A stretch of DNA of 64,000 nucleotides from an uncultured Dysgonomonas sp. (lineage in GTDB: Bacteria > Bacteroidota > Bacteroidia > Bacteroidales > Dysgonomonadaceae). Location: assembly GCA_937995835.1 (NCBI GenBank), contig CALKIV010000083.1:50649-114648 (forward strand), written 5' to 3'. A program made the translations under genes and the position numbers. Below the pieces are notes generated by a model. That model made no database searches. It was not told the origin of the DNA and worked only from the letters and a program-made list of their open reading frames with translations. Shown piece after piece: positions 17,750-26,421 of this stretch. Positions within the stretch are counted from its first letter, which is position 1; each line of letters starts with the position of its first letter.

Positions 17750-19120
17750 ATGAATAATTCTAAAACAGGACTAGTTCTTTTAGTGCTCTCTGTGGGAGCA
17801 ATGCTTGTTCCATTTATGGGTTCGGCTATTAATTTGGCTCTGCCATTCATCAATGACGATTTGGCGTTGAATGCACGTATGTCTAGTTGGGTTCCTACTT
17901 CTTATATGTTGTGTACGGCCATCTTGCAGATCCCCTGTGCTCGTATTGCAGATATATATGGTAGACGAAGGATATTCATTTTAGGGGTTGTTCTTTTTTC
18001 CATTTTTTCTTTAGCTTGTGGCTTATCCGGTTCGGGTTCATCGCTTATTCTCTTCAGAGTACTCACAGGGCTTGGCAGTGGTATGATGTTTGGTACCAGC
18101 ACTGCTATATTGACGTCCTCTGTGTCTAAAGAAAAACGGGGATGGGCATTAGGTATCATCACTTCTTCGGTATATATTGCTCTTGCTGCCGGCCCATTTA
18201 TCGGAGGATTGCTTACTATGCACTTGGGGTGGCAGAGTATCTTTTATGTTTCTGCTTCGGTAGCTCTATTGGTGGCATTGGGTGCTTTTCTCTTTATCAA
18301 AGGTGAATGGAAAGAAGATACAAAGACTCCTTTCGACTTTCAGGGTACGGTGCTTTATAGTATCGGACTATTTCTTTTGATCTATGGTTTTTCCCAATTG
18401 CCCGATTTTGTCGGCATATTGCTTTCTGTTTTGGGTATTGCAGTGCTATTCCTTTTTGGCAAACATCAGCAAAATAAAACTCATCCGATATTTAATGTAA
18501 AACTTTTCTTGAGCAATCGTGTCTTTAGGCTTTCCAATATTTCTGCTCTTATCAATTACTCTGCCACAATGGCTATTGCTTTTATGTTGAGCCTTTATTT
18601 GCAGTACGTCAGAGGGCTCAATCCTCAAGAAGCAGGTTTGGTGTTGATTATACAATCTGTTTTTCAGTCGGTAGTTTCGTTGTTGTCTGGAAGGCTTTCG
18701 GATAGGATGTCTGCCTCATTTTTGGCTACTAGTGGTATGGCGATGACCGCTACGGGCTTGGTGATGTTGTGTTTTATTTCAGGAACAACTAGTTTCTATT
18801 ATCTATATTTCGTTTTAGCCTTGCTGGGTATCGGATTTGGTATGTTTTCTTCTCCTAATACCAATATTATTATGAGCTCTGTGGAGCAGAAGAACTATGG
18901 AATGGCAGCAGCCACAACCGGCACTATGCGTCTCACGGGACAATCCTTCAGCATGGGAATAGCTATGATGGCAATTTCCTTGACTATTGGCGAAGCCAAA
19001 CTGTCGTCGCATTTGGCTAGTGAGCTCATCTCTAGTTTGCAGATTACTTTTGTTATTTGTGCCGTGCTCTGTTTAGTAGGGGTTTATACTTCTTCCATCA
19101 GAGAAAAAAGGAAAATATAA
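17750..19120 (+). CDS. MFS efflux transporter, DHA2 (EmrB/QacA-like) type
   Basis: 456 aa, about 14 hydrophobic segments, the DHA2 number. Motif A appears as ARIADIYGRRRIF after helix 2, and motif C-like glycine-rich GPFIGGLL in helix 5 marks an antiporter. Such proteins export drugs, dyes or metabolites using the proton gradient. No membrane-fusion partner gene is adjacent, so it probably acts alone at the inner membrane. Substrate unknown. It is followed 96 bp later by a small lipoprotein gene. Confidence 0.85.
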   Translation: MNNSKTGLVLLVLSVGAMLVPFMGSAINLALPFINDDLALNARMSSWVPTSYMLCTAILQIPCARIADIYGRRRIFILGVVLFSIFSLACGLSGSGSSLILFRVLTGLGSGMMFGTSTAILTSSVSKEKRGWALGIITSSVYIALAAGPFIGGLLTMHLGWQSIFYVSASVALLVALGAFLFIKGEWKEDTKTPFDFQGTVLYSIGLFLLIYGFSQLPDFVGILLSVLGIAVLFLFGKHQQNKTHPIFNVKLFLSNRVFRLSNISALINYSATMAIAFMLSLYLQYVRGLNPQEAGLVLIIQSVFQSVVSLLSGRLSDRMSASFLATSGMAMTATGLVMLCFISGTTSFYYLYFVLALLGIGFGMFSSPNTNIIMSSVEQKNYGMAAATTGTMRLTGQSFSMGIAMMAISLTIGEAKLSSHLASELISSLQITFVICAVLCLVGVYTSSIREKRKI

Positions 19121-19216
19121 TGAAAGGACTTAAGCTTTTTTATACCCACTTTCTTAATTTAATCGAATCGATTGTATAAGTTTGCATCTTATTGTTTTAT
19201 CTGTCAGCAAAAGAAT

Positions 19217-19645
19217 ATGTCAAAAAAAACAACCTATCTTATAGTAACGATTTTTATTTCTCTTCTTGCTTTTACTTCTTGCGAAAATGGAAATAAGGGG
19301 TACAGAGAATATTATAATGTTATGGGAAACAATCCTGTGCAGGTTGTGCCTTGGCTGATAGATATTAGAAAATCGCTGGATAAAATTGAAGCTAAAATCT
19401 CATGGTACAAGTTAGATAGAGAGGAATATTATGTAGTTCAGTCTTTTTTGCTGGATGATGATGGTGGAATAATCAGTCCATATGCTATTTATCTTGCAAA
19501 CGATAAGGAAAAGATTGTGTACTTTGAATCGGAGAATATCTTGACTGTTTCTGAGGACGAATCTGATTATAATTATTTTATTGAAAATGCTATTTTGGTT
19601 GATCTATTATGGAGTAATCAAAGGCGCTACTCCACAATAGAATAA
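19217..19645 (+). CDS. Small hypothetical lipoprotein
   Basis: 142 aa from the ATG at 19217. A longer frame would need a TTG at 19172 and would spoil the signal peptide. Residues 1-22 are a lipoprotein signal (LLAFTSC, Cys22). The mature part is acidic, with EYYVVQSFLLDDDGGIISPYA and VYFESENILT, and has no motif I recognise. Two antiparallel-strand-like repeats suggest a small beta fold. It converges on peptidase E, 10 bp apart. Function unknown. Confidence 0.6.
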   Translation: MSKKTTYLIVTIFISLLAFTSCENGNKGYREYYNVMGNNPVQVVPWLIDIRKSLDKIEAKISWYKLDREEYYVVQSFLLDDDGGIISPYAIYLANDKEKIVYFESENILTVSEDESDYNYFIENAILVDLLWSNQRRYSTIE

Positions 19646-19655
19646 ACCATTTTAT

Positions 19656-20366
19656 TTATTTCTTCAACAAGAAAGAGAAATCATCTCTAGTCCATAGCTC
19701 TTGTGGCTCTAGTCCATGTTTGAAGATCCGAGCTGATCGTTCGCCGATCATTTTCACCGAATTGTTTTCTACCCATAACATCGTGCCCTCTCTGAGGCCA
19801 ACTACTGTCATATCTTTATTTTCTTCGATGAACTCCTCTATTCTCATTTCGCGAGTTTCGCCTCCATGATCTTTCGGATTTGCATCTAAATAGTGCGGAT
19901 TGATTTGGAAAGGAACCAAATCTAGCACGTCAAAGCCTTTAGGGTCAATAATAGGCATGTCGTTTGTTGTGCGTAGGGTAGGGCAAGCAATATTAGAGCC
20001 GGCACTCCACCCTATGTATGGGGTTCCTGCAATCACCTTTTCACGGATAGCTTCCAGCAATCCATTGTCTCGCATGGTGCGAACCAGTTTCCATGTGTTT
20101 CCTCCACCTACGGCTATCGCTTTAGCTTCTTTCACAGCTTGTAGAGGGTTGTCAAAGTGGTGAATACTCTTCACCTGATGTCCTATTTCCTTTAGTGCAT
20201 TGTTTACTTTTGCTTCGTATTCATCGTAAGAAAAAGTTACGGCAGCATAAGGAATAAATAGAATTTCCATTGGCTTTTCTCCAAAAAAAGCTTTGATATT
20301 ATGCTTTGGATAGCTCAGATAGGCTTCTCCGGGATTGGTTGAGTTGCTTAATAATAATAGTTTCAT
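19656..20366 (-). CDS. pepE: Peptidase E (alpha-aspartyl dipeptidase, family S51)
   Basis: 236 aa. The catalytic serine is Ser121 in GWSAGSN, preceded by GGGNTWKL. Asp136 and His158 fall exactly one residue later than Asp135 and His157 of the E. coli/Salmonella enzyme, so the triad is intact. It hydrolyses dipeptides with N-terminal aspartate in the cytoplasm. It lies 28 bp after the GH88/105 lipoprotein gene in the same direction and may be read from the same promoter, though no functional link is obvious. Confidence 0.93.
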   Translation of the reverse strand: MKLLLLSNSTNPGEAYLSYPKHNIKAFFGEKPMEILFIPYAAVTFSYDEYEAKVNNALKEIGHQVKSIHHFDNPLQAVKEAKAIAVGGGNTWKLVRTMRDNGLLEAIREKVIAGTPYIGWSAGSNIACPTLRTTNDMPIIDPKGFDVLDLVPFQINPHYLDANPKDHGGETREMRIEEFIEENKDMTVVGLREGTMLWVENNSVKMIGERSARIFKHGLEPQELWTRDDFSFLLKK

Positions 20367-20394
20367 GTATGTTTTATTTTCTAAATTCTCAGCT

Positions 20395-21732
20395 TTATTT
20401 TTGTGCTCTTTCGTATTCCACGCTTGCCATAATGAATGAACCTATGGCTTTTCCTTCGTTCTGTGTTACTGTAACGTCTTTTCCACAGAGATAGTAGTTG
20501 AGTGTTCCGGTGCGAGACAGATCCTTTACCGGACCTAGGCCGGCAGAAGCACAAGACTGTATAATGTCAATATCGCCAGACTCAGTGGGGCGAATAAATT
20601 GCTCAATCAAGCCTTCGTATGCTTTTTGGGCAATTCCTTCGTATTGACTTTTGTCCAATGCTCCTATTCTAATTCCTTTTAGATAGGCATAAGTGAACAT
20701 AGATGATGCCGATGATTCCAAATAGTTTGCCTTATCGCAAGCATTATAGGCTTTGCCATTTATGGTGTCTCCTGCTGTTGAGGCTTTTGTCTCAGCATTG
20801 TGTTGCACTAATTGATACCAGCAACCTGATGCAGGATCTTGATATTTAGCTAATCCTTCAGCCACTTGTTTAGCTATTTCTACAAGGCTATTATAGTCTT
20901 CTGAAGCCTTTGGTATCAGCTCTATAACATCTACGAGTGCAGCAAAATACCACCCCATTCCTCTGCCCCAAAACTCCGGGGAGCATCCTATATAGGGTTC
21001 ACTTTGTTTTGCCCAAAAAGAGTTTTCATCTTTTGGCATGGCCGACCATGCATGATAGTTGAGTTGTTTCTCTGTGTCGTAAGTCTTCGCGTGAATGATC
21101 TCAAATTGTGCTACAATGTCTTTCCATGATGTAGTATTGTCTTCAGCTCCAAGCTCTTCGCCAAAGTTGGCTTGCCATTCAGCATAAACAGCCGGTCCCA
21201 TGTATAAGCCATCGAGCCACATCTGATTAGGATATTGAGCTTTGTGAAAGAAGCCTCCTGCTCCCGGCAGATCTTTGCCGATACGACTATGGTTGAACTT
21301 CAATTTGTTTCGTAAGAATGTAGCACAGCTCTTGTAGCGTTGGGCATCTGCTTCATTTCCTTTTTTCATTTCTTCTTTATATAAGGCAAAGAACATTTTT
21401 CCTGCTGCCAGATCATCAATGTTACTCTCTCCTACAGCTACGGTATCTCCTCCTTGTAGGCAGTGGTCGGCATACGCTTTAACGGCATCATAGTATTCTG
21501 TTTTCTCTGGGTATTGTTCCCATGCTTTCAGTACACTATTGGCAACTAAGCCCGGGACATAATCCCAGTGAGCTGTTTTTAGTTGCTGCTCTTTTTTATT
21601 GCTTAGGAAGGTTTTCAAAGCAAGGGCCTCTACTGCTTTCTGTGAATATATTTCTGTTTTGGTTTCTTCTTTTTGCTTACACGAGGCTAGCAATAAGGGA
21701 ATTAGTAGGAGGGAAAAAGTGATTTTTCTCAT
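20395..21732 (-). CDS. GH88/GH105-family unsaturated uronyl hydrolase, lipoprotein
   Basis: 445 aa. Lipoprotein signal with lipobox LLASC (Cys18). PF07470-type alpha/alpha barrel; the motif GGFFHKAQYPNQMWLDGLYM carries the expected catalytic Asp174, and EFWGRGMGWYFAALVDV matches the paralogue at 1049-2260. It removes 4,5-unsaturated uronic acids from lyase products. It is divergent from the FucP-like gene and shares with it an intergenic region containing a LacI-type operator, so it is probably in the same regulon as the L-galactose-type enzymes. Substrate not determined. Confidence 0.84.
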   Translation of the reverse strand: MRKITFSLLLIPLLLASCKQKEETKTEIYSQKAVEALALKTFLSNKKEQQLKTAHWDYVPGLVANSVLKAWEQYPEKTEYYDAVKAYADHCLQGGDTVAVGESNIDDLAAGKMFFALYKEEMKKGNEADAQRYKSCATFLRNKLKFNHSRIGKDLPGAGGFFHKAQYPNQMWLDGLYMGPAVYAEWQANFGEELGAEDNTTSWKDIVAQFEIIHAKTYDTEKQLNYHAWSAMPKDENSFWAKQSEPYIGCSPEFWGRGMGWYFAALVDVIELIPKASEDYNSLVEIAKQVAEGLAKYQDPASGCWYQLVQHNAETKASTAGDTINGKAYNACDKANYLESSASSMFTYAYLKGIRIGALDKSQYEGIAQKAYEGLIEQFIRPTESGDIDIIQSCASAGLGPVKDLSRTGTLNYYLCGKDVTVTQNEGKAIGSFIMASVEYERAQK

Positions 21733-22049
21733 TTCTTGATTGGTTTATTATTCAGGATATTTTATCGGTTCTACGAGTTTTGTCGCAATATAATAAATTA
21801 ATCTTACTTCCGTAGCTATTCCTTTTTGTTCTGTTTTAACATCCTAAGTGGCTATTGCTGTTTTAAAACATAGAGTTAAACGATTAACATGCGTATATTT
21901 TTATTTCCTTTGCATTTGATTTTAGAATAAATGATAACCCATTAAGTTTTCAGAATTATTTAATGTCTATAAAGTATAACATTGACTGTTAGTTATCACT
22001 TAATGATGAGACATTAAATATTTCCTTCTACTTATATTATTTTTGTTGG
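21733..22049. promoter_or_regulatory. 317-bp divergent regulatory region between GH88/105 and FucP-like genes
   Basis: No gene is visible. It contains a perfect palindrome TGTTTTAAAACA (21859-21870), a LacI-type operator (21875-21888), and a 12-bp perfect inverted repeat TATTTAATGTCT (21957-21968) / 22009-22020 with a 40-bp spacer. Inside the spacer and just upstream the words GATAAC and CATTAAG occur in both orientations. A TATTTTTG at 22038-22045 fits the -7 consensus but leaves almost no leader before the ATG at 22050. Confidence 0.6.
21875..21888. promoter_or_regulatory. LacI-family operator, copy 1
   Basis: GTTAAACGATTAAC is a near-perfect palindrome with the central CG typical of LacI-family sites. 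A 13-of-14 match in the opposite orientation lies before the aldo/keto reductase gene (24427-24440). It sits between divergent GH88/105 and FucP-like genes and can control both. Confidence 0.7.
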
Positions 22050-23306
22050 ATGAAAAAGAAACAGAATCTATTTGCTTTGGCTCTTATCTTTAGCCTCTTC
22101 TTTATTTGGGCCATTAGTAGCAATCTTTTGCCTACAATGATCAGGCAATTGATGAAAACCTGCGAGCTCAATGCGTTTGAGGCTTCCTTTACGGAGACAG
22201 CTTACTGGTTAGCTTACTTTATTTTCCCTATTCCTATTGCTGTTTTCTTGAAACGGTACAGCTATAAGGCAGGGATCATCTTTGGTCTGTTGCTTGCTGC
22301 CTTTGGTGGTTTGCTCTTCTTTCCGGCAGCTATGTTAAAAGAATATTGGGCATATCTGACTATCTTTTTCATTATTGCAACGGGAATGTGCTTTTTGGAA
22401 ACGGCAGCCAATCCTTACGTCACAGTTTTAGGAAATCCTGACAATGCACCTCGTAGGCTTAACTTGGCACAGTCGTTCAATGGCTTGGGAGCATTTATAG
22501 CAGCCATGTTTTTGAGTAAATTGGTTTTGAGTGGTCAACACTATACACAAGATACTATTCCAAGTGATTATGTAGGGGGATGGGAAGCTTATATTCAGTT
22601 CGAAACGGACTCTATGAAGTTGCCTTATCTTATTTTGGCCGGTCTTCTTATTCTTGTTGCCATTATCTTTGTATTCTCTCATTTGCCTAAAATCAAAGAA
22701 GGAGATCATGAAGAAGGGGAAGAAAGTAAAGGTAAGCTGATTGATTTTGGTGTTCTCAAGCGTAGTCATTTGCGTTGGGGAGTGATAGCTCAGTTTTTTT
22801 ATAATGGGGGTCAAACAGCTATCAATAGTTTATTTTTAGTATATTGTTGCACTTATGCTGGTATAGATGAAAACACAGCTACCACATTTTTTGGAATATA
22901 CATGTTAGCCTTTCTGCTAGGAAGATGGATCGGTACTTTGTTGATGTCAAAATATAAACCTCAAAATATGCTAGTGGTCTATTCACTTGCTAACATTGCT
23001 TTGTGTGGAGTCATTATGGCTTTCGGAGGTATGGTAGGGTTATATGCTATGCTAGGGGTGTCGTTCTTTATGTCTATTATCTATCCTACTCAGTTTTCCC
23101 TTGCCATCGATGGATTGGGCGAAAACACAAAGAGTGGATCAGCTTTCCTAGTTATGGCTATTGTGGGTAACGCTGTGTTACCGCAATTGACTGCCTACAT
23201 CATGCATATCAATGAGCATCTTTATCAGATGGCGTATATCATTCCTCTGATTTGCTTTATTTTCAGTGCATATTATGGATGGAAAGGATACAGAATAGTG
23301 AACTAA
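22050..23306 (+). CDS. FucP-like MFS sugar permease
   Basis: 418 aa, 12 membrane segments, fucose/galactose/glucose:H+ symporter (FHS) family. The conserved CFLETAANPYV segment holds the Glu matching the proton-coupled Glu135 of E. coli FucP. In helix 1, where FucP has Asn-Asp-Ile with the substrate-binding Asp46, an eye alignment gives SSNLLPTM, with Pro in place of Asp. The substrate may therefore differ from L-fucose. It leads the run permease-LacI-AKR-ADH-lactonase, so L-galactose or a similar 6-carbon sugar is the best guess. It is controlled from the divergent region with a LacI operator. Confidence 0.83.
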   Translation: MKKKQNLFALALIFSLFFIWAISSNLLPTMIRQLMKTCELNAFEASFTETAYWLAYFIFPIPIAVFLKRYSYKAGIIFGLLLAAFGGLLFFPAAMLKEYWAYLTIFFIIATGMCFLETAANPYVTVLGNPDNAPRRLNLAQSFNGLGAFIAAMFLSKLVLSGQHYTQDTIPSDYVGGWEAYIQFETDSMKLPYLILAGLLILVAIIFVFSHLPKIKEGDHEEGEESKGKLIDFGVLKRSHLRWGVIAQFFYNGGQTAINSLFLVYCCTYAGIDENTATTFFGIYMLAFLLGRWIGTLLMSKYKPQNMLVVYSLANIALCGVIMAFGGMVGLYAMLGVSFFMSIIYPTQFSLAIDGLGENTKSGSAFLVMAIVGNAVLPQLTAYIMHINEHLYQMAYIIPLICFIFSAYYGWKGYRIVN

Positions 23307-23319
23307 TTCATTTCTTTTG

Positions 23320-23327
23320 TATTTTTG
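23320..23327 (+). promoter_or_regulatory. Possible -7 element for the LacI gene
   Basis: TATTTTTG fits TAnnTTTG, 27 bp before the regulator start. No matching -33 TTTG was found. Confidence 0.35.
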
Positions 23328-23354
23328 TATAAATATTTATAACTCGTTTCTGCT

Positions 23355-24371
23355 ATGTCGAAAGTTTCTCTAAAAATGATTGCTAAGTCTCTGGGAGTTT
23401 CAGATGCTACTGTTTCTCTTGTGCTTAGTGGTAAGGGGAAAAATGGTAGAGTAGGGAAAGAGTTGAGCGAAAAGATCATAAAAAAAGCTCAAGAGCTTAA
23501 CTATCGTCCAAATATTTTGGCTCGTAGTCTACGTCTAGGGCGATCGCAGACCATTGGTTTGGTTTTAGCAGATATTTCCAACCCTTTCTTTGCCAATCTG
23601 GCTTTCCACATTCAAGAATATGCCGAAAAATTCAATTATACTGTTTTCATTACCAATACGAATGAAAATACGGATAAGATGGAAACGGCAATTGAAATTC
23701 TGAAAGCGCGACAGGTAGATGGAATGATCATTGTGCCTACCGAAAAGGGAAGTAAGTGTATTGAGAATCTATTGTCTTCTAGCACGCCGATAGTGTTGTT
23801 GGATAGATGTTATCCGGACATTAAAACTAATGTTGTGATGATTGATAACTATTTGGCTGCTTATGAAGCAACCTCAAGAATGATCAATGTGGACGGCTGC
23901 AAAAAGGTGGGTTTTATGACGTATGAAAATTCACTTTTTCACTTTGCGGAACGAACCAGAGGATTTGTGGATGCAATGAAAAAAGCTGATATTTATGATG
24001 AGCGTTTGATCAAACATGTGAACTATCAGACATTGGAAGAAGATACTCAGAAAGCGATCAATGAATTGACCACTGAAGGTGTCGATAGTGTGTTTTTTGC
24101 GACAGATAGTATCTGTATAAAAACACTGAAATATTTGACTAAGAATGATCTAGTAACTTATGATAAGCTAAAAGTAACTAGCTTTGACTATAATGAGATT
24201 TTTGATTTTATAGAAAAACCATTGTCATACATTGTTCAACCACTGCAGGAGTTAGGGACTACTGCTGCTGAAATGTTGATTGGTTTAATAAATAATGAAG
24301 AGGAGGAAGCTAATAAGGAGATGAAAAACACCTTACTTTCCACCCAAATGCATTTTAGTAATACGAAATAA
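23355..24371 (+). CDS. LacI-family transcriptional regulator
   Basis: 338 aa. Residues 1-65 hold the LacI helix-turn-helix and hinge: VSLKMIAKSLGVSDATVSLVLSG, then LNYRPNILARSLR. The rest is the periplasmic-binding-protein-like sensor beginning IGLVLADISNPFFANL. It represses or activates in response to a sugar. Two LacI-type operators in the window (21875-21888 and 24427-24440) flank this gene, one before the permease/GH88 pair and one before the AKR operon, so it is the probable local regulator of both. Its effector is probably L-galactose or a pathway intermediate (inference). Confidence 0.92.
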   Translation: MSKVSLKMIAKSLGVSDATVSLVLSGKGKNGRVGKELSEKIIKKAQELNYRPNILARSLRLGRSQTIGLVLADISNPFFANLAFHIQEYAEKFNYTVFITNTNENTDKMETAIEILKARQVDGMIIVPTEKGSKCIENLLSSSTPIVLLDRCYPDIKTNVVMIDNYLAAYEATSRMINVDGCKKVGFMTYENSLFHFAERTRGFVDAMKKADIYDERLIKHVNYQTLEEDTQKAINELTTEGVDSVFFATDSICIKTLKYLTKNDLVTYDKLKVTSFDYNEIFDFIEKPLSYIVQPLQELGTTAAEMLIGLINNEEEEANKEMKNTLLSTQMHFSNTK

Positions 24372-24426
24372 AAAGTACTTATTAGCATCTAACTTTTTAG
24401 GAGCTAGTTTGTTTATTGCAAGTGAA

Positions 24427-24440
24427 GTTAATCGTTTAAT
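24427..24440. promoter_or_regulatory. LacI-family operator, copy 2
   Basis: GTTAATCGTTTAAT is the reverse complement of copy 1 with one mismatch. It lies 10 bp upstream of the aldo/keto reductase ATG, a position suited to block transcription. Confidence 0.7.
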
Positions 24441-24449
24441 TAAAGATAA

Positions 24450-25382
24450 ATGGAATATAGAGAATTAGGTAAAACGGGGATGAAAGTATCCAATCTCAGC
24501 TTTGGAGCATCTTCCTTGGGGAGTGTTTTTCATGAAACGAAGGAGCTCGAAAGCATTAAGGCTGTGCACACGGCTGTGGAGCATGGGATAAACTTTATTG
24601 ACGTATCACCTTATTATGGATATTTGAAAGCTGAAACCGTTTTGGGGAAAGCGTTAAAGGATATAGACAGATCAAAATTTTATATATCTACCAAGGTAGG
24701 GCGTTACGGAAAAGATGGAAAAAATCATTGGGACTATTCTGCCAAACGATCTACTGAAAGTGTTTATGAAAGCTTAGAACGGCTCAACGTTGACCATCTT
24801 GATATCATCAACGTACATGATGTAGAGTTCTCTGACCTCGATCAGGTATGCAATGAGACATTGCCGGCCTTGGTGGAACTAAGAAATAAGGGCATTGTGA
24901 AAAATGTAGGAATTACAAATCTTACTTTGAAGCATTTTAAATATGTGATCGATCATGTACCTGCTTCCACAGTAGATACTGTATTATCTTTCTGCCACTA
25001 TTGCTTGAATGATAATGCATTGGAAGATTATCTTGATTATTTCGAAAGCAAGAATATTGGAGTAATCAATGCTGCTCCTTTTTCTATGGGCTTGCTAACC
25101 AGAAGAGGTGCGCCAGATTGGCATCCTGCTCCCAAACCTTTGCAAGAGCTTTGCCGAAAAGCAGTAGAATATTGCGATGCACAGGGCAAATCCATCGAGC
25201 AGTTGGCAATAAAATATTCGACTAATAATCCTCGTATTGCCTCCACGTTGTTTAGTTCTTCGAGACCTGAAGCTGTTTTACAAAATATAAAATGGGCTTC
25301 AGAACCTTTTGATGAAGAGCTGTTTAAAACTGTGAGGACGATATTAGAATCACGATTGAACGATACTTGGTTGAACAGCTAA
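24450..25382 (+). CDS. Aldo/keto reductase, probable L-galactose dehydrogenase
   Basis: 310 aa NAD(P)-dependent (beta/alpha)8 enzyme. The catalytic tetrad is intact: Asp51 and Tyr56 (DVSPYYG), Lys82 (STKVGR) and His123 (NVHDVE). The start MEYRELGKTGMKVSNLSFGASSLG is the pattern of L-galactose and D-threo-aldose dehydrogenases. In Bacteroides vulgatus a homologous enzyme oxidises L-galactose to its lactone at the start of a three-enzyme pathway; the ADH and lactonase that follow here match the other two steps. L-fucose, which differs only at C6, is an alternative substrate. First gene of a tight operon behind a LacI operator. Confidence 0.8.
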   Translation: MEYRELGKTGMKVSNLSFGASSLGSVFHETKELESIKAVHTAVEHGINFIDVSPYYGYLKAETVLGKALKDIDRSKFYISTKVGRYGKDGKNHWDYSAKRSTESVYESLERLNVDHLDIINVHDVEFSDLDQVCNETLPALVELRNKGIVKNVGITNLTLKHFKYVIDHVPASTVDTVLSFCHYCLNDNALEDYLDYFESKNIGVINAAPFSMGLLTRRGAPDWHPAPKPLQELCRKAVEYCDAQGKSIEQLAIKYSTNNPRIASTLFSSSRPEAVLQNIKWASEPFDEELFKTVRTILESRLNDTWLNS

Positions 25383-25397
25383 AAAAATATTAGCACA

Positions 25398-26417
25398 ATG
25401 AAAGCATTAATTATAGAAGGCGAACAAAAAATTCGTTTGATAGAAAAAGAAAAACCAACCATCAAAGACGGTGAAGTGTTGGTTAAAATTAAATACGTAG
25501 GTTTTTGTGGATCAGACTTAAATACATTTTTAGGGAAAAATCCAATGGTAAAACTTCCTGTTATTCCTGGTCACGAGATTGGTGCAGAGATAGAGGAAGT
25601 AGGTGCTGATGTGCCGGCTAAGTTCCAAAAAGGGATGGCTTGTACTGTAAACCCTTATACTAATTGCGAAAACTGTCCTTCGTGTCGTAACGGAAGACCT
25701 AATTCGTGCCAATTTAACGAGACTTTTGGGGTTCAACGCAATGGAGCGATGTGCGACTATATAGCTGTTCCATGGCGAAAAGTAATGATTGATAAAGACA
25801 TTACTTCTCCTAGAGACTTTGCATTGGTGGAGCCAATGAGTGTTGGTTTCCATGCAGTTTCGCGTGCTCAGGTCACTGATCTTGATACTGTTTTGGTGAT
25901 CGGCTGTGGCATGATCGGCATTGGTGCCATTGTGCGTTCTGCACTCAGGGGGGCTAAGGTGATTGTTTCTGATGTGGATGACTCTAAACTTGCTTTGGCT
26001 AAAGAATTGGGGGCACATTACACCATCAACTCTATGACAGAAGATATTCACCAACGATTGCAAGAAATAACTAATGGAAATGGACCAGATGTGGTGATTG
26101 AGGCCGTAGGTGCTCCTATCACTTATCAGACTGCTATCAAAGAGGTGGCCTTCACTGGGCGAGTGGTTTGCATTGGTTATGCCAAAACTGAAATTGCTTT
26201 TGAAACAAAACTTTTTGTATCTAAAGAACTTGACATTAGAGGTTCAAGAAATGCTATGCCTGAAGATTTCAGAGCAGTGATGGAATATATGAAACGTGGC
26301 ACTTGTCCTATAGATAAGTTGATCACAAAGATTTATAAACCTGAACAAGCGCAAGAGGCATTAGAGTCTTGGTCGGCTGAGCCAGGTAAAGTATTCAGAA
26401 TTTTGATAGAATTTTAA
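25398..26417 (+). CDS. Zinc-dependent alcohol dehydrogenase, probable L-galactonate 5-dehydrogenase
   Basis: 339 aa medium-chain dehydrogenase. Catalytic zinc ligands: Cys37 (GFCGSD), His59 and Glu60 (GHE), with Glu145 in VEP. Structural zinc ligands: Cys90, 93, 96 and 104. The nucleotide-binding loop is VLVIGCGMIGIGA. It resembles L-threonine and sorbitol dehydrogenases and E. coli LgoD, which oxidises L-galactonate to D-tagaturonate. Between an L-galactose-dehydrogenase-like gene (15 bp upstream) and a lactonase-like gene (4 bp downstream), that activity is the natural fit. An L-fuconate-related activity cannot be excluded. Confidence 0.8.
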   Translation: MKALIIEGEQKIRLIEKEKPTIKDGEVLVKIKYVGFCGSDLNTFLGKNPMVKLPVIPGHEIGAEIEEVGADVPAKFQKGMACTVNPYTNCENCPSCRNGRPNSCQFNETFGVQRNGAMCDYIAVPWRKVMIDKDITSPRDFALVEPMSVGFHAVSRAQVTDLDTVLVIGCGMIGIGAIVRSALRGAKVIVSDVDDSKLALAKELGAHYTINSMTEDIHQRLQEITNGNGPDVVIEAVGAPITYQTAIKEVAFTGRVVCIGYAKTEIAFETKLFVSKELDIRGSRNAMPEDFRAVMEYMKRGTCPIDKLITKIYKPEQAQEALESWSAEPGKVFRILIEF

Positions 26418-26421
26418 GATA

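Noticed and set aside
19172..19216. Longer form of the small lipoprotein
   Set aside because: TTG start, and the extra 15 residues would precede the lipoprotein signal; ATG at 19217 gives a normal one.
22038..22045. TATTTTTG as the promoter of the permease
   Set aside because: It lies 5 bp before the start codon, which would make the mRNA essentially leaderless; no -33 element supports it.
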